From: DASWRT01 sp036403035
Lineage (GTDB): Bacteria > Pseudomonadota > Alphaproteobacteria > ATCC43930 > CGMCC-115725
Assembly (NCBI GenBank): GCA_036403035.1
Contig: DASWRT010000075.1
Coordinates: 1 to 7,502, forward strand
Length of the DNA: 7,502 nucleotides
Direction of reading: 5' to 3'
Shown: positions 1-6,309 of the stretch, piece by piece
Layout: the number at the start of each line of letters is the position of its first letter
How positions within the stretch are numbered: the stretch's first letter is position 1
Notes under the pieces: generated by a model
The model's input: the letters and a program-made list of their open reading frames with translations, nothing else
The model's database searches: none
Told to the model about the DNA's origin: nothing
Program-made: the position numbers and the translations under genes

Positions 1-9
1 GCGCCGCGT

Positions 10-41
10 CGTTACCGGATTGAAACGGAATCCCGTTACGG
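10..41. repeat. Short imperfect inverted and direct repeats in the upstream region
   Basis: ACCGGATT at 14-21 and AATCCCGT at 29-36 are inverted with one mismatch around a 7-base centre. The same stretch also holds GTTAC twice in direct orientation, at 11-15 and 35-39. The arrangement is operator-like and lies upstream of the putative promoter. No regulator gene is visible in the window and the arms are short, so chance is a real possibility. Confidence 0.2.
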
Positions 42-71
42 TCCTGCGAAGATCGGCAGGGCAGAAGCGGG

Positions 72-108
72 TTGGGTGTAGCCCTGACCTGAGCTATACC
101 AGGACGGA
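72..108 (+). promoter_or_regulatory. Possible sigma70-like promoter and ribosome binding site before the operon
   Basis: A TTGGGT at 72-77 and a TATACC at 95-100 are separated by 17 bases, the usual -35/-10 spacing. Both boxes match the consensus only partly. If they are used, transcription would begin about 7 bases after the second box, almost on the start codon at 109, giving a nearly leaderless message. An AGGA at 101-104 (within AGGACGGA) lies 4 bases before that ATG and could serve as a Shine-Dalgarno site if transcription starts further upstream. The two readings partly exclude each other. The location fits, because this is the only non-coding stretch before the gene cluster, but the call rests on short matches. 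Confidence 0.25.
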
Positions 109-936
109 ATGGCAGATTTGCTGAACGATCGCGCCGCGGCCCTCGCAACGAATTCGGCCGATTGGCACGATCTGCATGAGGAACTCGACCGCTGGGCGCA
201 CATGAACCGGGCGGCGACGTTGTGGTGGCGGGACGACGACGCGGCGACGGCGACGCCTGCGCTCGACCGGCTGCTCGCGCTCGCCGACGGGACGCCGTTG
301 GCGCTCGCCGCGATCCCGGCCGCCGCGTCGCCGACGCTGGCCGCCGCCATATCGGCGCGAACCGCCGGCGGCGGCGGTGCGGTGACGGTGCTGCAGCACG
401 GCTGGGCGCATGCCAACCACGCGCCGGACGGGTCGCGCAAGATGGAGCTTGGGACGCATCGCCCGACCGCGGCGGTGCTCGCCGAGCTGTCGGCGGGCTG
501 CGCCAAGCTTGCGGATCTCTGCGGCGCCGCGTTCCGCGCCGTGCTGACCCCGCCGTGGAACCGCATCGCCGACGCGGTCGCGGCGCGGCTCGGCGATATC
601 GGCTTCCGCGGGCTGTCGACGCTCGGCCCGCGCCGCGCGGCCGAGCCTTCGCCGGGCGTCGTCCAGGTCAACGTGCATGCCGACCTGATCGACTGGCGGC
701 AGGGGCGCCGCTTCGCCGGGACAGGGACGGCGCTCGGGCGCATCGTCGCGCATCTCGCCGCGCGGCGGACCGGCGCCGCCGATCCGGCGGAGCCGACCGG
801 CATCCTGACGCACCATCTCGTCCAGGACGAGGCGACCGACCGCTTCGTCGCGCGGCTGCTGGCCGCGACGCGCGCCCGGGGCGGGGCGGGGGTGCGCTGG
901 GTCACGGTCGACGAAGCCTTCGGCCTTGCGCCGTGA
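109..936 (+). CDS. NodB/CE4-like polysaccharide deacetylase family protein, cytoplasmic
   Basis: The 275-residue protein is probably a divergent member of the NodB-homology (carbohydrate esterase 4) fold, whose enzymes remove N- or O-acetyl groups from sugars using a divalent metal. Motifs appear in the family order. WWRDDD at 39-44 is a likely metal/base aspartate motif. HGWAH at 97-101, followed by N103 and H104, matches the HxxxH metal motif. TPPWNR at 147-152 resembles motif 3, H190-ADLIDW is near motif 4, and LTHHLVQD at 233-240 resembles the late histidine motif. The usual TFDDGP is replaced by RDDDA, so activity is not certain. There is no signal peptide or membrane segment, so it should act in the cytoplasm, unlike most secreted CE4 enzymes. 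ATG 109 is the first start after an in-frame TGA at 85-87. The stop overlaps the next gene by 4 bases. Family assignment is fairly secure; the substrate is unknown. Confidence 0.8.
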   Translation: MADLLNDRAAALATNSADWHDLHEELDRWAHMNRAATLWWRDDDAATATPALDRLLALADGTPLALAAIPAAASPTLAAAISARTAGGGGAVTVLQHGWAHANHAPDGSRKMELGTHRPTAAVLAELSAGCAKLADLCGAAFRAVLTPPWNRIADAVAARLGDIGFRGLSTLGPRRAAEPSPGVVQVNVHADLIDWRQGRRFAGTGTALGRIVAHLAARRTGAADPAEPTGILTHHLVQDEATDRFVARLLAATRARGGAGVRWVTVDEAFGLAP

Positions 937-1436
937 CGGCGACCCATCACCGCTATCCAGGGCGGGCGCTCGCCGGCGACTATGTCCGGGCGGCGCTCGG
1001 TCTCGTGCTGATGCTGCTGCCGCTCGTGTCCGTACCGCTCAACCGCTGGGTCGCCGCCCTGTTCGCGGCGCTGGCGGCGCTGTTCGCCGCGTTCGCGGCG
1101 CGCACGGCGTTGCGGCAGACAAGCCCGGTCGAAATGACCGATGAGTCGATCGCCACACAGGGACCGTTCCCGCGGCGGCTCGACTGGTCGCGGCTCGACC
1201 GGGTGACGCTCGGCTACTATGCGACGCGGCGCGACGGCGCGAACGGCTGGATGCAGCTCGGCCTCGCCGCGGGCGGGCGCCGGCTCAAGCTCGACAGCCG
1301 GATCGACGGGTTCGCCGCGATCGCCGAGCGGGCGGCGCGGGAGGCAAAGCATCGGCGGCTCGCCCTGGCGCCGTCGACCGCCGCGAACTTCTCGGCAATC
1401 GGGCTGGATATCGATTCCGGAATGAGGGAGGCGTGA
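933..1436 (+). CDS. Hypothetical two-helix membrane protein with a cytosolic PH-like tail
   Basis: I do not recognise this 167-residue protein. It starts with GTG at 933, overlapping the TGA of the deacetylase gene as GTGA. No clear Shine-Dalgarno sequence precedes it, so translation probably depends on coupling to the upstream gene. Two hydrophobic helices lie at about residues 17-36 and 38-59, separated only by a short N-R turn, so both ends should face the same side. The second helix is an Ala/Leu/Phe-rich tandem repeat. Residues about 64-145 are soluble and basic, with alternating strand-like stretches (RLDWSRLDRVTLGYY; GWMQLGLAAGGRRLKL) and a final helix at about 126-142. This resembles small bacterial membrane proteins with PH-like domains, by pattern only. 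The reading frame continues upstream to 222, but that part overlaps the deacetylase and is out of its frame. The gene looks real because codon bias, coupling and a coherent topology agree. Function is unknown. Confidence 0.75.
   Translation: MTATHHRYPGRALAGDYVRAALGLVLMLLPLVSVPLNRWVAALFAALAALFAAFAARTALRQTSPVEMTDESIATQGPFPRRLDWSRLDRVTLGYYATRRDGANGWMQLGLAAGGRRLKLDSRIDGFAAIAERAAREAKHRRLALAPSTAANFSAIGLDIDSGMREA
1059..1091 (+). repeat. 21-base tandem repeat inside the second membrane helix
   Basis: CTGTTCGCGGCG at 1059-1070 recurs as CTGTTCGCCGCG at 1080-1091, exactly 21 bases later, and another TTCGCGGCG follows at 1092-1100. The period equals seven codons and encodes the Leu-Phe-Ala-Ala heptad of the hypothetical membrane protein. 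It may reflect a small internal duplication or simply selection for a regular Ala/Leu/Phe helix in a GC-rich genome. Confidence 0.5.
1424..1431 (+). promoter_or_regulatory. Shine-Dalgarno-like site for the double ATPase gene
   Basis: GAGGGAGG sits inside the last codons of the upstream gene, 12 bases before ATG 1444 and 18 before the alternative in-frame ATG 1450. The spacing favours 1444, although it is a little long. The purine block is stronger than any other in this junction. Confidence 0.45.
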
Positions 1437-1443
1437 GAACCGG

Positions 1444-3336
1444 ATGGTGATGGACCTGCTGCGCGTCCGCGACCTGCACGTCGACTTCGATACGCCGGCC
1501 GGCCCGGTGCACGCGGTTCGCGGCGCCTCCTTCCGCATCCGCCCCGGCTCGACGGTCGCGATCGTCGGCGAGTCCGGCTCCGGCAAGTCGGTCATCAGCC
1601 AGAGCATCATGCGGATCCTGCCGCGCGTCGGCCGGATCCGCGCCGGCGAGATCCTGTTCGCCGACCCGCGCCAGCCGGGCACGGTGACCGACATCGCCAA
1701 GCTGGCGGCGGACGGCGACGAGATGCGCGCGATACGCGGCGGCCAGATCTCGATCATCTTCCAGGAGCCGATGACCTCGCTGTCGCCGCTGCACACGATC
1801 GGCAACCAGATCGGCGAGGCGCTGCAACTGCACCGCAAGGTGACGCCGGCCGAGGCGGCCGAGCTTACCGCCGACACGCTGCGGCTGGTCGGGTTCAAGG
1901 ACCCGCCGCGGGCGCTCAAGACCTACCCGTTCGAGCTGTCGGGCGGGCTTCGGCAGCGGGCGATGATCGCGATGGCGCTGGTCTGCCGCCCGGCGCTGCT
2001 GATCGCGGACGAGCCGACGACCGCGCTCGACGTCACGATCCAGGCGCAGATCCTGAAGCTGATCGCCGACCTCCAGGCCGAACTCGGCATGGCGGTGCTG
2101 ATGATCACGCACGATCTTGGCGTCGTCGCCAACGTCGCCGAGGAGATCGTCGTGATGTATCACGGCGAGATCGTCGAGAGCGGCGCGACCGCGGACATCT
2201 TCCACGACCCGCAGCACCCGTACCTGCGCGCGCTGCTGCGCGCGGTGCCGCGCTTCGACATGGCGCCCGGCGAGCGGCTGGTGCCGCTGCGCGAGATCCC
2301 GCACGGCGACGCGCACCATCTGATGGCGGCGAAGCGGCCCTGGCCGGAGGATGCCGGGCCGAACCTGCTGACCGTCGAGGATGTCAGCAAGTCGTTCCGC
2401 ATCCGCAGGAGCGGGATGTTCTCGCGCGGCGATACCGGGCTCGTCACAGCGGTCGGCGGGGTCAGCCTGGAGGTGCGGCGCGGCGAGTGCCTCGGCCTCG
2501 TCGGCGAGAGCGGCTGCGGCAAGACCACGCTCAGCAAGATGCTGATGCGCGCGATCTCGGCCGATACCGGGCGCATCCTGTTCAACGACCACGGTGAAGA
2601 GGTCGACGTGCTGGCGCTTGAGGGGGACGCGCTGAAGGCGTTCCGGCGCAAGGTGCAGTTCATCTTCCAGGACCCGTTCGGTTCGCTGAACCCGCGGATG
2701 ACCGTCTACGACATCATCGCCGAGCCGCTGGTCATCCATGGCATCGGCACGTCGTCGTCGCGCCGCGAGATGGTGAAGGAACTGGTGGCGCTGGTCGGGC
2801 TCGATACCCGCCACCTCAACCGCTACCCGCACAGCTTCTCGGGCGGGCAGCGGCAGCGCATCGGCATCGCCCGCGCTTTGGCGCTCCGGCCCGACCTCGT
2901 GATCTGCGACGAGCCGGTGTCGGCGCTCGACGTCTCGATCCAGGCGCAGGTCCTCAACCTGCTGATGGACCTGAAGACGCAGCTCGGCCTCACCTACCTG
3001 TTCATCAGCCACAATCTGGCGGTGGTCGACTACATCGCCGACCGGATCGCGGTGATGTGCGCCGGCCGGATCGTCGAGCTGGCGCCGCGGCAGGCGCTGT
3101 TCCGCAACCCGATGCACCCCTACACCAAGGCGCTGGTCGCGGCGGTGCCGACGCCTGAGTTGGAGCACCGGCTCGATTTCGACAAGCTGATGGGCGGGCG
3201 CGCCTCCGATCCCACGGCGTGGCCGCCGCCGTTCCGCCGCGACGCCGAGCACCGCCCGGCGCTGATCCCGGCCGGCGCCGACGGGCATTTCGTCGAGGCC
3301 GCCTGGCTTCCCGAAGCCGCGGAGGCCGCGCAATGA
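1444..3336 (+). CDS. Fused DppD-DppF-type ABC transporter ATPase (two nucleotide-binding domains)
   Basis: This 630-residue cytoplasmic protein powers the peptide-class importer encoded downstream. Two complete ATPase domains are present. Domain 1 has Walker A GESGSGKS 42-49, Q-loop Q107, signature LSGGLRQR 165-172, Walker B with E190 and switch H223. Domain 2 has GESGCGKT 354-361, Q409, FSGGQRQR 465-472, E490 and H523. Both sites keep all catalytic residues, so both should hydrolyse ATP. Each half continues into the HPY region (258-260 and 558-560) typical of DppD/OppD-type subunits. However, the cysteine-containing tail motif usually found there is absent from both halves, and only a short linker (about 271-308) joins them. 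The fused layout resembles YejF/GsiA-type proteins; in most operons these are two genes. ATG 1444 is preferred, 7 bases after the upstream stop, with ATG 1450 possible. The gene overlaps the binding-protein gene by 4 bases. Family certain, substrate not. Confidence 0.96.
   Translation: MVMDLLRVRDLHVDFDTPAGPVHAVRGASFRIRPGSTVAIVGESGSGKSVISQSIMRILPRVGRIRAGEILFADPRQPGTVTDIAKLAADGDEMRAIRGGQISIIFQEPMTSLSPLHTIGNQIGEALQLHRKVTPAEAAELTADTLRLVGFKDPPRALKTYPFELSGGLRQRAMIAMALVCRPALLIADEPTTALDVTIQAQILKLIADLQAELGMAVLMITHDLGVVANVAEEIVVMYHGEIVESGATADIFHDPQHPYLRALLRAVPRFDMAPGERLVPLREIPHGDAHHLMAAKRPWPEDAGPNLLTVEDVSKSFRIRRSGMFSRGDTGLVTAVGGVSLEVRRGECLGLVGESGCGKTTLSKMLMRAISADTGRILFNDHGEEVDVLALEGDALKAFRRKVQFIFQDPFGSLNPRMTVYDIIAEPLVIHGIGTSSSRREMVKELVALVGLDTRHLNRYPHSFSGGQRQRIGIARALALRPDLVICDEPVSALDVSIQAQVLNLLMDLKTQLGLTYLFISHNLAVVDYIADRIAVMCAGRIVELAPRQALFRNPMHPYTKALVAAVPTPELEHRLDFDKLMGGRASDPTAWPPPFRRDAEHRPALIPAGADGHFVEAAWLPEAAEAAQ
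1936..2223 (+). repeat. First copy of the internal ABC duplication (signature to HPY)
   Basis: Codons 165-260 of the fused ATPase align without gaps to codons 465-560, that is to positions 2836-3123, at an offset of exactly 900 bases. The signature, Walker B glutamate, D-loop, switch histidine and HPY motif are each 300 residues apart. DNA identity is strongest around the Walker B/D-loop segment at 2007-2049. This reflects homology of the two ATPase halves; by eye it is not a recent duplication, since the flanking regions are well diverged. Confidence 0.85.
2836..3123 (+). repeat. Second copy of the internal ABC duplication
   Basis: This is the partner of 1936-2223, in the second ATPase domain. 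The segment at 2907-2949 closely matches the Walker B/D-loop DNA 900 bases upstream. The N-terminal halves of the domains differ in length, because the Walker A motifs are 312 rather than 300 residues apart. The gap-free register therefore covers only the C-terminal part of each domain. Confidence 0.85.
3321..3325 (+). promoter_or_regulatory. Shine-Dalgarno site deciding the binding-protein start
   Basis: GGAGG lies 7 bases before ATG 3333, an ideal distance. The reading frame stays open upstream to 3219, so this site, the ATGA overlap with the ATPase stop and the signal peptide that begins right at this ATG together fix the start at 3333. Confidence 0.8.
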
Positions 3337-5300
3337 ACCGCAGGCGTTCCAAGCTGCTGCCGCTGCTCGCGGGCTTGCTGCCGTTGCTCCTGCCGGCCGT
3401 GCCGCCGGCCGCCGCACTGGAGATCACGCCGAGAGAGACGCCGAGCCTCGCGGAGGACGTCGCGGCCGGCAAGCTGCCGCCGGTCGATCAGCGCGTGCCG
3501 AGCGATCCGGCCGTGGCGGCGCGCGGCATCTCAGGGCGGCACGGCGGCGAGCTGCGCATGCTGATGGCCAGCGCGAAAGACACGCGGCTGATGGTCGTCT
3601 ACGGCTATTCGCGGCTGGTCCGGTACACGCCGGAGCTGGAACTGGTGCCGGACATCCTGCGTGACGTCGACGTCGAGGCGGGCCGGATCTTCACGATGCA
3701 TCTCCGCCCCGGCCACAAATGGTCGGACGGGGAGCCTTTCACGGCGGAGGATTTCCGCTACTGGTACGAAGACGTGGCGCTGAACGACAAGCTGTCGCCG
3801 TCCGGCGTGCCGCACACGCTGCTGGTCGAGGGCGAGCGGCCGAAGGTCGAGATCATCGACTCGTCGACGGTGCGCTATTCCTGGTCGAAGCCGAACCCGC
3901 TGTTCCTGCCCGCGCTCGCCGGCCCGAGCCCGCTCTACATCTACATGCCGGCGCATTACCTGAAGCGGTTCCACGTCAAGTACGCCGACAAGGCGACGCT
4001 GGAGGATGCCGTCAAGAAGGCGGGCGTGCGGAACTGGGCGGCGCTGCATCAGCGGATGGACAACGAGTACCGCAACGACAACCCGGACCTGCCGACGCTG
4101 GAGCCGTGGGTCCTGACGACCAAGCCGCCGGCCGAGCGCTTCGTCTTCAAGCGCAACCCGTATTATCACCGGATCGATGCGGCGGGACGGCAGCTCCCGT
4201 ATATCGACAAGGTCGCGATGTCGATCGCCGACAGCAAGATCATCCCGGCGAAGACCGGCGCCGGCGACAGCGACCTCCAGGCGCGCTACCTGCGCTTCGA
4301 CAACTACACCTTCCTCAAGGAGGCGGAGAAGGGGCAGGACTACACGGTGCAGCTCTGGCGCACCGCGCCGGGCAGTCAGGTCGCGCTCTACCCGAACCTC
4401 AACGTCAGCAATCCGACGTGGCGCGGGCTGATGCGCGACGTGCGCTTCCGCCGCGCCCTGTCGCTGGCGGTCAACCGGCACGAGATCAATCAGGCGCTCT
4501 ATTACGGGCTGGCGATCGAGGGGCAGAATACGCTGCTGCCGCAGTCGCCGTTGTTCCAGCCTGCGTTCCGGTCGGCCTGGGCCGGGTTCGACCTCCCGCG
4601 GGCGAACACGTTGCTCGACGAGATCGGGCTGACGAAGCGCAACGACGAAGGCATCCGGCTGCTGCCGGACGGCGAGCCGTTGCAGATCATCGTCGAGACC
4701 GCCGGCGACTCCACCGAGCAGGCCGATGTCCTGGAGCTGATCCGCGATTCCTGGCGCTCGGCCGGGATCAAGCTGTTCACCAAGCCCTCGCAGCTCCAGA
4801 TCTTCCGCAACCGGATCTTCGCAGGCGAGACGATGATGGCGGTCGACAAGGGCATCGAAAACGGCCTTCCGACGGCCGAGATGCCGCCGAGCGAGTTCGC
4901 GCCGGTCAGCCAGCAGCAGCTCGAATGGCCGAAATGGGGCCAGTACTACGAAACCAAGGGCAAGGCCGGCGAGCCGGTCGACCTTCCCGAGGCGAAGCGC
5001 CTGCTCGACCTCTACAAAGCGTGGTTCGGGGCGGCTGCGCACGACGAACGCGAGCGGCTCTGGGAGGAGATGCTGGCGATCAACGCCAATCAGGTCTTCA
5101 CGATCGGCACCATCGCCGGCGTGCTGCAGCCGGTCGTCGTCAGCCGGCGGCTGCACAACGTGCCGGAGGAGGGGATTTACAACTGGGATCCCGGCGCGCA
5201 TTTCGGCATCTACAGCCCCGACACGTTCTGGTTCGAGCCGCCGCCAGCGCCGCAGGCGAACGCCGCCGCCACCGGCGCCAACGCCGACGCAGCCCGATAG
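3333..5300 (+). CDS. Periplasmic solute-binding protein, family 5 (peptide/oligopeptide class), long form
   Basis: This 655-residue protein should capture the substrate in the periplasm and deliver it to the two permeases downstream. Residues 1-28 form a signal peptide: basic MNRRRSK, a leucine-rich core, and an AAA cleavage site before L29. There is no lipobox cysteine, so it should be soluble. Family 5 hallmarks are LRPGHKWSDGEPFTAEDF (124-141), RNPYY (274-278) and RDVRFRRALSLAVNRHEI (368-385). It is longer than classical DppA/OppA, which are mostly 500-550 residues. An N-terminal stretch, TPSLAEDVAAGKLPPVDQRV (36-55), is a motif I recall from a subfamily of large binding proteins that pair with enlarged DppC-type permeases. 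The C-terminus ends in a Pro/Ala-rich tail (636-655) that is probably disordered. ATG 3333 overlaps the ATPase stop as ATGA and has a good Shine-Dalgarno site. The ligand cannot be read from the sequence; peptides, oligosaccharides or other solutes all remain possible. Confidence 0.95.
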   Translation: MNRRRSKLLPLLAGLLPLLLPAVPPAAALEITPRETPSLAEDVAAGKLPPVDQRVPSDPAVAARGISGRHGGELRMLMASAKDTRLMVVYGYSRLVRYTPELELVPDILRDVDVEAGRIFTMHLRPGHKWSDGEPFTAEDFRYWYEDVALNDKLSPSGVPHTLLVEGERPKVEIIDSSTVRYSWSKPNPLFLPALAGPSPLYIYMPAHYLKRFHVKYADKATLEDAVKKAGVRNWAALHQRMDNEYRNDNPDLPTLEPWVLTTKPPAERFVFKRNPYYHRIDAAGRQLPYIDKVAMSIADSKIIPAKTGAGDSDLQARYLRFDNYTFLKEAEKGQDYTVQLWRTAPGSQVALYPNLNVSNPTWRGLMRDVRFRRALSLAVNRHEINQALYYGLAIEGQNTLLPQSPLFQPAFRSAWAGFDLPRANTLLDEIGLTKRNDEGIRLLPDGEPLQIIVETAGDSTEQADVLELIRDSWRSAGIKLFTKPSQLQIFRNRIFAGETMMAVDKGIENGLPTAEMPPSEFAPVSQQQLEWPKWGQYYETKGKAGEPVDLPEAKRLLDLYKAWFGAAAHDERERLWEEMLAINANQVFTIGTIAGVLQPVVVSRRLHNVPEEGIYNWDPGAHFGIYSPDTFWFEPPPAPQANAAATGANADAAR

Positions 5301-5310
5301 GACCGCCCGC

Positions 5311-6309
5311 ATGCTGAGCTACATCGTCCACCGGCTGATGATCATGATCCCGACGCTGCTCGCGATCAGCCTGGTCATCTTCATCATCATCCAGCTGCCG
5401 CCGGGCGACTATTTCTCGAGCTACATCGCCGAGCTGCAATCGCAGGGCGAAGCGGCCGACATGCAGAAGATCAACTTCCTGCGCGAGCAGTACGGCTTCG
5501 ACAAGCCGGTGTGGGAGCAGTACCTGTACTGGGTCGCCGGCCTGCTGCACGGCGATCTGGGCTATTCCTTCGCGTACAACATGCCGGTGAGCCAAGTCGT
5601 CGGCGACCGGCTGATCCTCACTTTCGTCGTCTGCTTCTGCTCGATCATCTTCACCTATGTCGTCGCCTTCCCGATCGGCGTCTATTCGGCGACGCACCAG
5701 TACAGCTGGGCCGACCACTCGCTCACGCTGCTCGGATTCCTCGGGCTGGCGACGCCGAACTTCCTGCTCGCGCTGGTGCTGCTCTACCTCGCGAACCGGT
5801 GGTTCGGGATCTCGATCGGCGGGCTGATGGACGAGCAGTATCTCGACAGGCCGTGGGACTGGGCCAAGACGGTTTCCGTCGTCCAGCACTTGGTGGTGCC
5901 GACGATCGTGATCGGCGCGTCGGGCACCGCCGCGATGATCCGGCGGCTGCGCGCCAACCTGCTCGACGAATTGCAGAAACAATATGTCACAACGGCCCGC
6001 GCCAAGGGGCTGCCGCCGCTCCGCGCGCTGATGAAGTACCCGCTGCGCATGGCGCTCAACCCGTTCATCTCGGATATCGGGTCGATCCTGCCGCATCTCG
6101 TGTCGAGCGCCGCGGTCGTGTCGGTGGTGATGAACCTGCCGACGACCGGGCCGATGCTGCTCGAAGCGCTGCGCAGCCAGGACATGTACCTCGCGGGGTC
6201 CTTCCTGATGTTCCTTGCCTTCCTCACCGTGGTCGGGATGTTCGTCTCCGACCTCGCGCTCGCCGCGTTGGATCCCCGCATCCGGCTGCAAGGCGGGGTG
6301 ACGCGATGA
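5311..6309 (+). CDS. ABC transporter permease, DppB/OppB type
   Basis: This 332-residue inner-membrane protein forms half of the translocation pore. Six helices can be seen, at about 7-28, 102-125, 137-160, 190-212, 258-280 and 295-318. The first periplasmic loop (about 29-100) contains the family pattern in which a FL-REQYGFDKPVWEQYLYW stretch is followed by GDLGYSF (81-87). The cytoplasmic coupling loop lies at about 212-245 (NLLDELQKQYVTTARAKGL, then KYPLRMALNPF) and would contact the fused ATPase. The protein ends with the conserved SDLALAALDPRIRL. The length is normal for the family and all conserved blocks are intact. ATG 5311 is 10 bases after the binding-protein stop, with a weak AGGA at 5299-5302 overlapping that stop codon. 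The two permease genes overlap by 4 bases, as expected for subunits made in equal amounts. Confidence 0.96.
   Translation: MLSYIVHRLMIMIPTLLAISLVIFIIIQLPPGDYFSSYIAELQSQGEAADMQKINFLREQYGFDKPVWEQYLYWVAGLLHGDLGYSFAYNMPVSQVVGDRLILTFVVCFCSIIFTYVVAFPIGVYSATHQYSWADHSLTLLGFLGLATPNFLLALVLLYLANRWFGISIGGLMDEQYLDRPWDWAKTVSVVQHLVVPTIVIGASGTAAMIRRLRANLLDELQKQYVTTARAKGLPPLRALMKYPLRMALNPFISDIGSILPHLVSSAAVVSVVMNLPTTGPMLLEALRSQDMYLAGSFLMFLAFLTVVGMFVSDLALAALDPRIRLQGGVTR

Noticed and set aside
1..81. Open frame from the window edge to TAG 79-81, as the tail of a preceding gene
   Set aside because: The codons lack the strong third-position G/C bias of the other genes and the 26 residues match nothing I recognise. 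It cannot be excluded without upstream sequence.
57..86. CAGGGC/GCCCTG inverted pair as a terminator of an upstream gene
   Set aside because: A 6-base stem with an 18-base loop and no T-run is too weak to call a terminator.
222..932. Upstream part of the frame that contains the small membrane protein
   Set aside because: This part overlaps the deacetylase in another frame and is Arg/Ala-rich nonsense. The credible protein begins at GTG 933, in the stop-start overlap.
36..1919. Long - strand open frame across the first two genes and into the third
   Set aside because: It crosses three well-supported + strand genes and reads as Ser/Arg/Ala-rich sequence without recognisable motifs. It is a mirror of biased codon use.
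3219..3332. Upstream extension of the binding-protein frame
   Set aside because: It lies inside the ATPase C-terminus and would place an Arg-rich stretch before the signal peptide. ATG 3333 has an ideal ribosome site.
1285..3417. Very long open frame on the - strand opposite the ATPase gene
   Set aside because: It lies antisense to an unmistakable ABC ATPase with all motifs. Its translation is Arg/His/Asp-rich and low in complexity, as expected from the complement of GC3-biased codons.
3531..5312. Long - strand open frame opposite the binding protein, plus further long ones opposite the permeases (5140-6333, 5784-7274)
   Set aside because: All are antisense to intact family members and show Arg-rich low-complexity translations. 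There is no plausible start context or domain.
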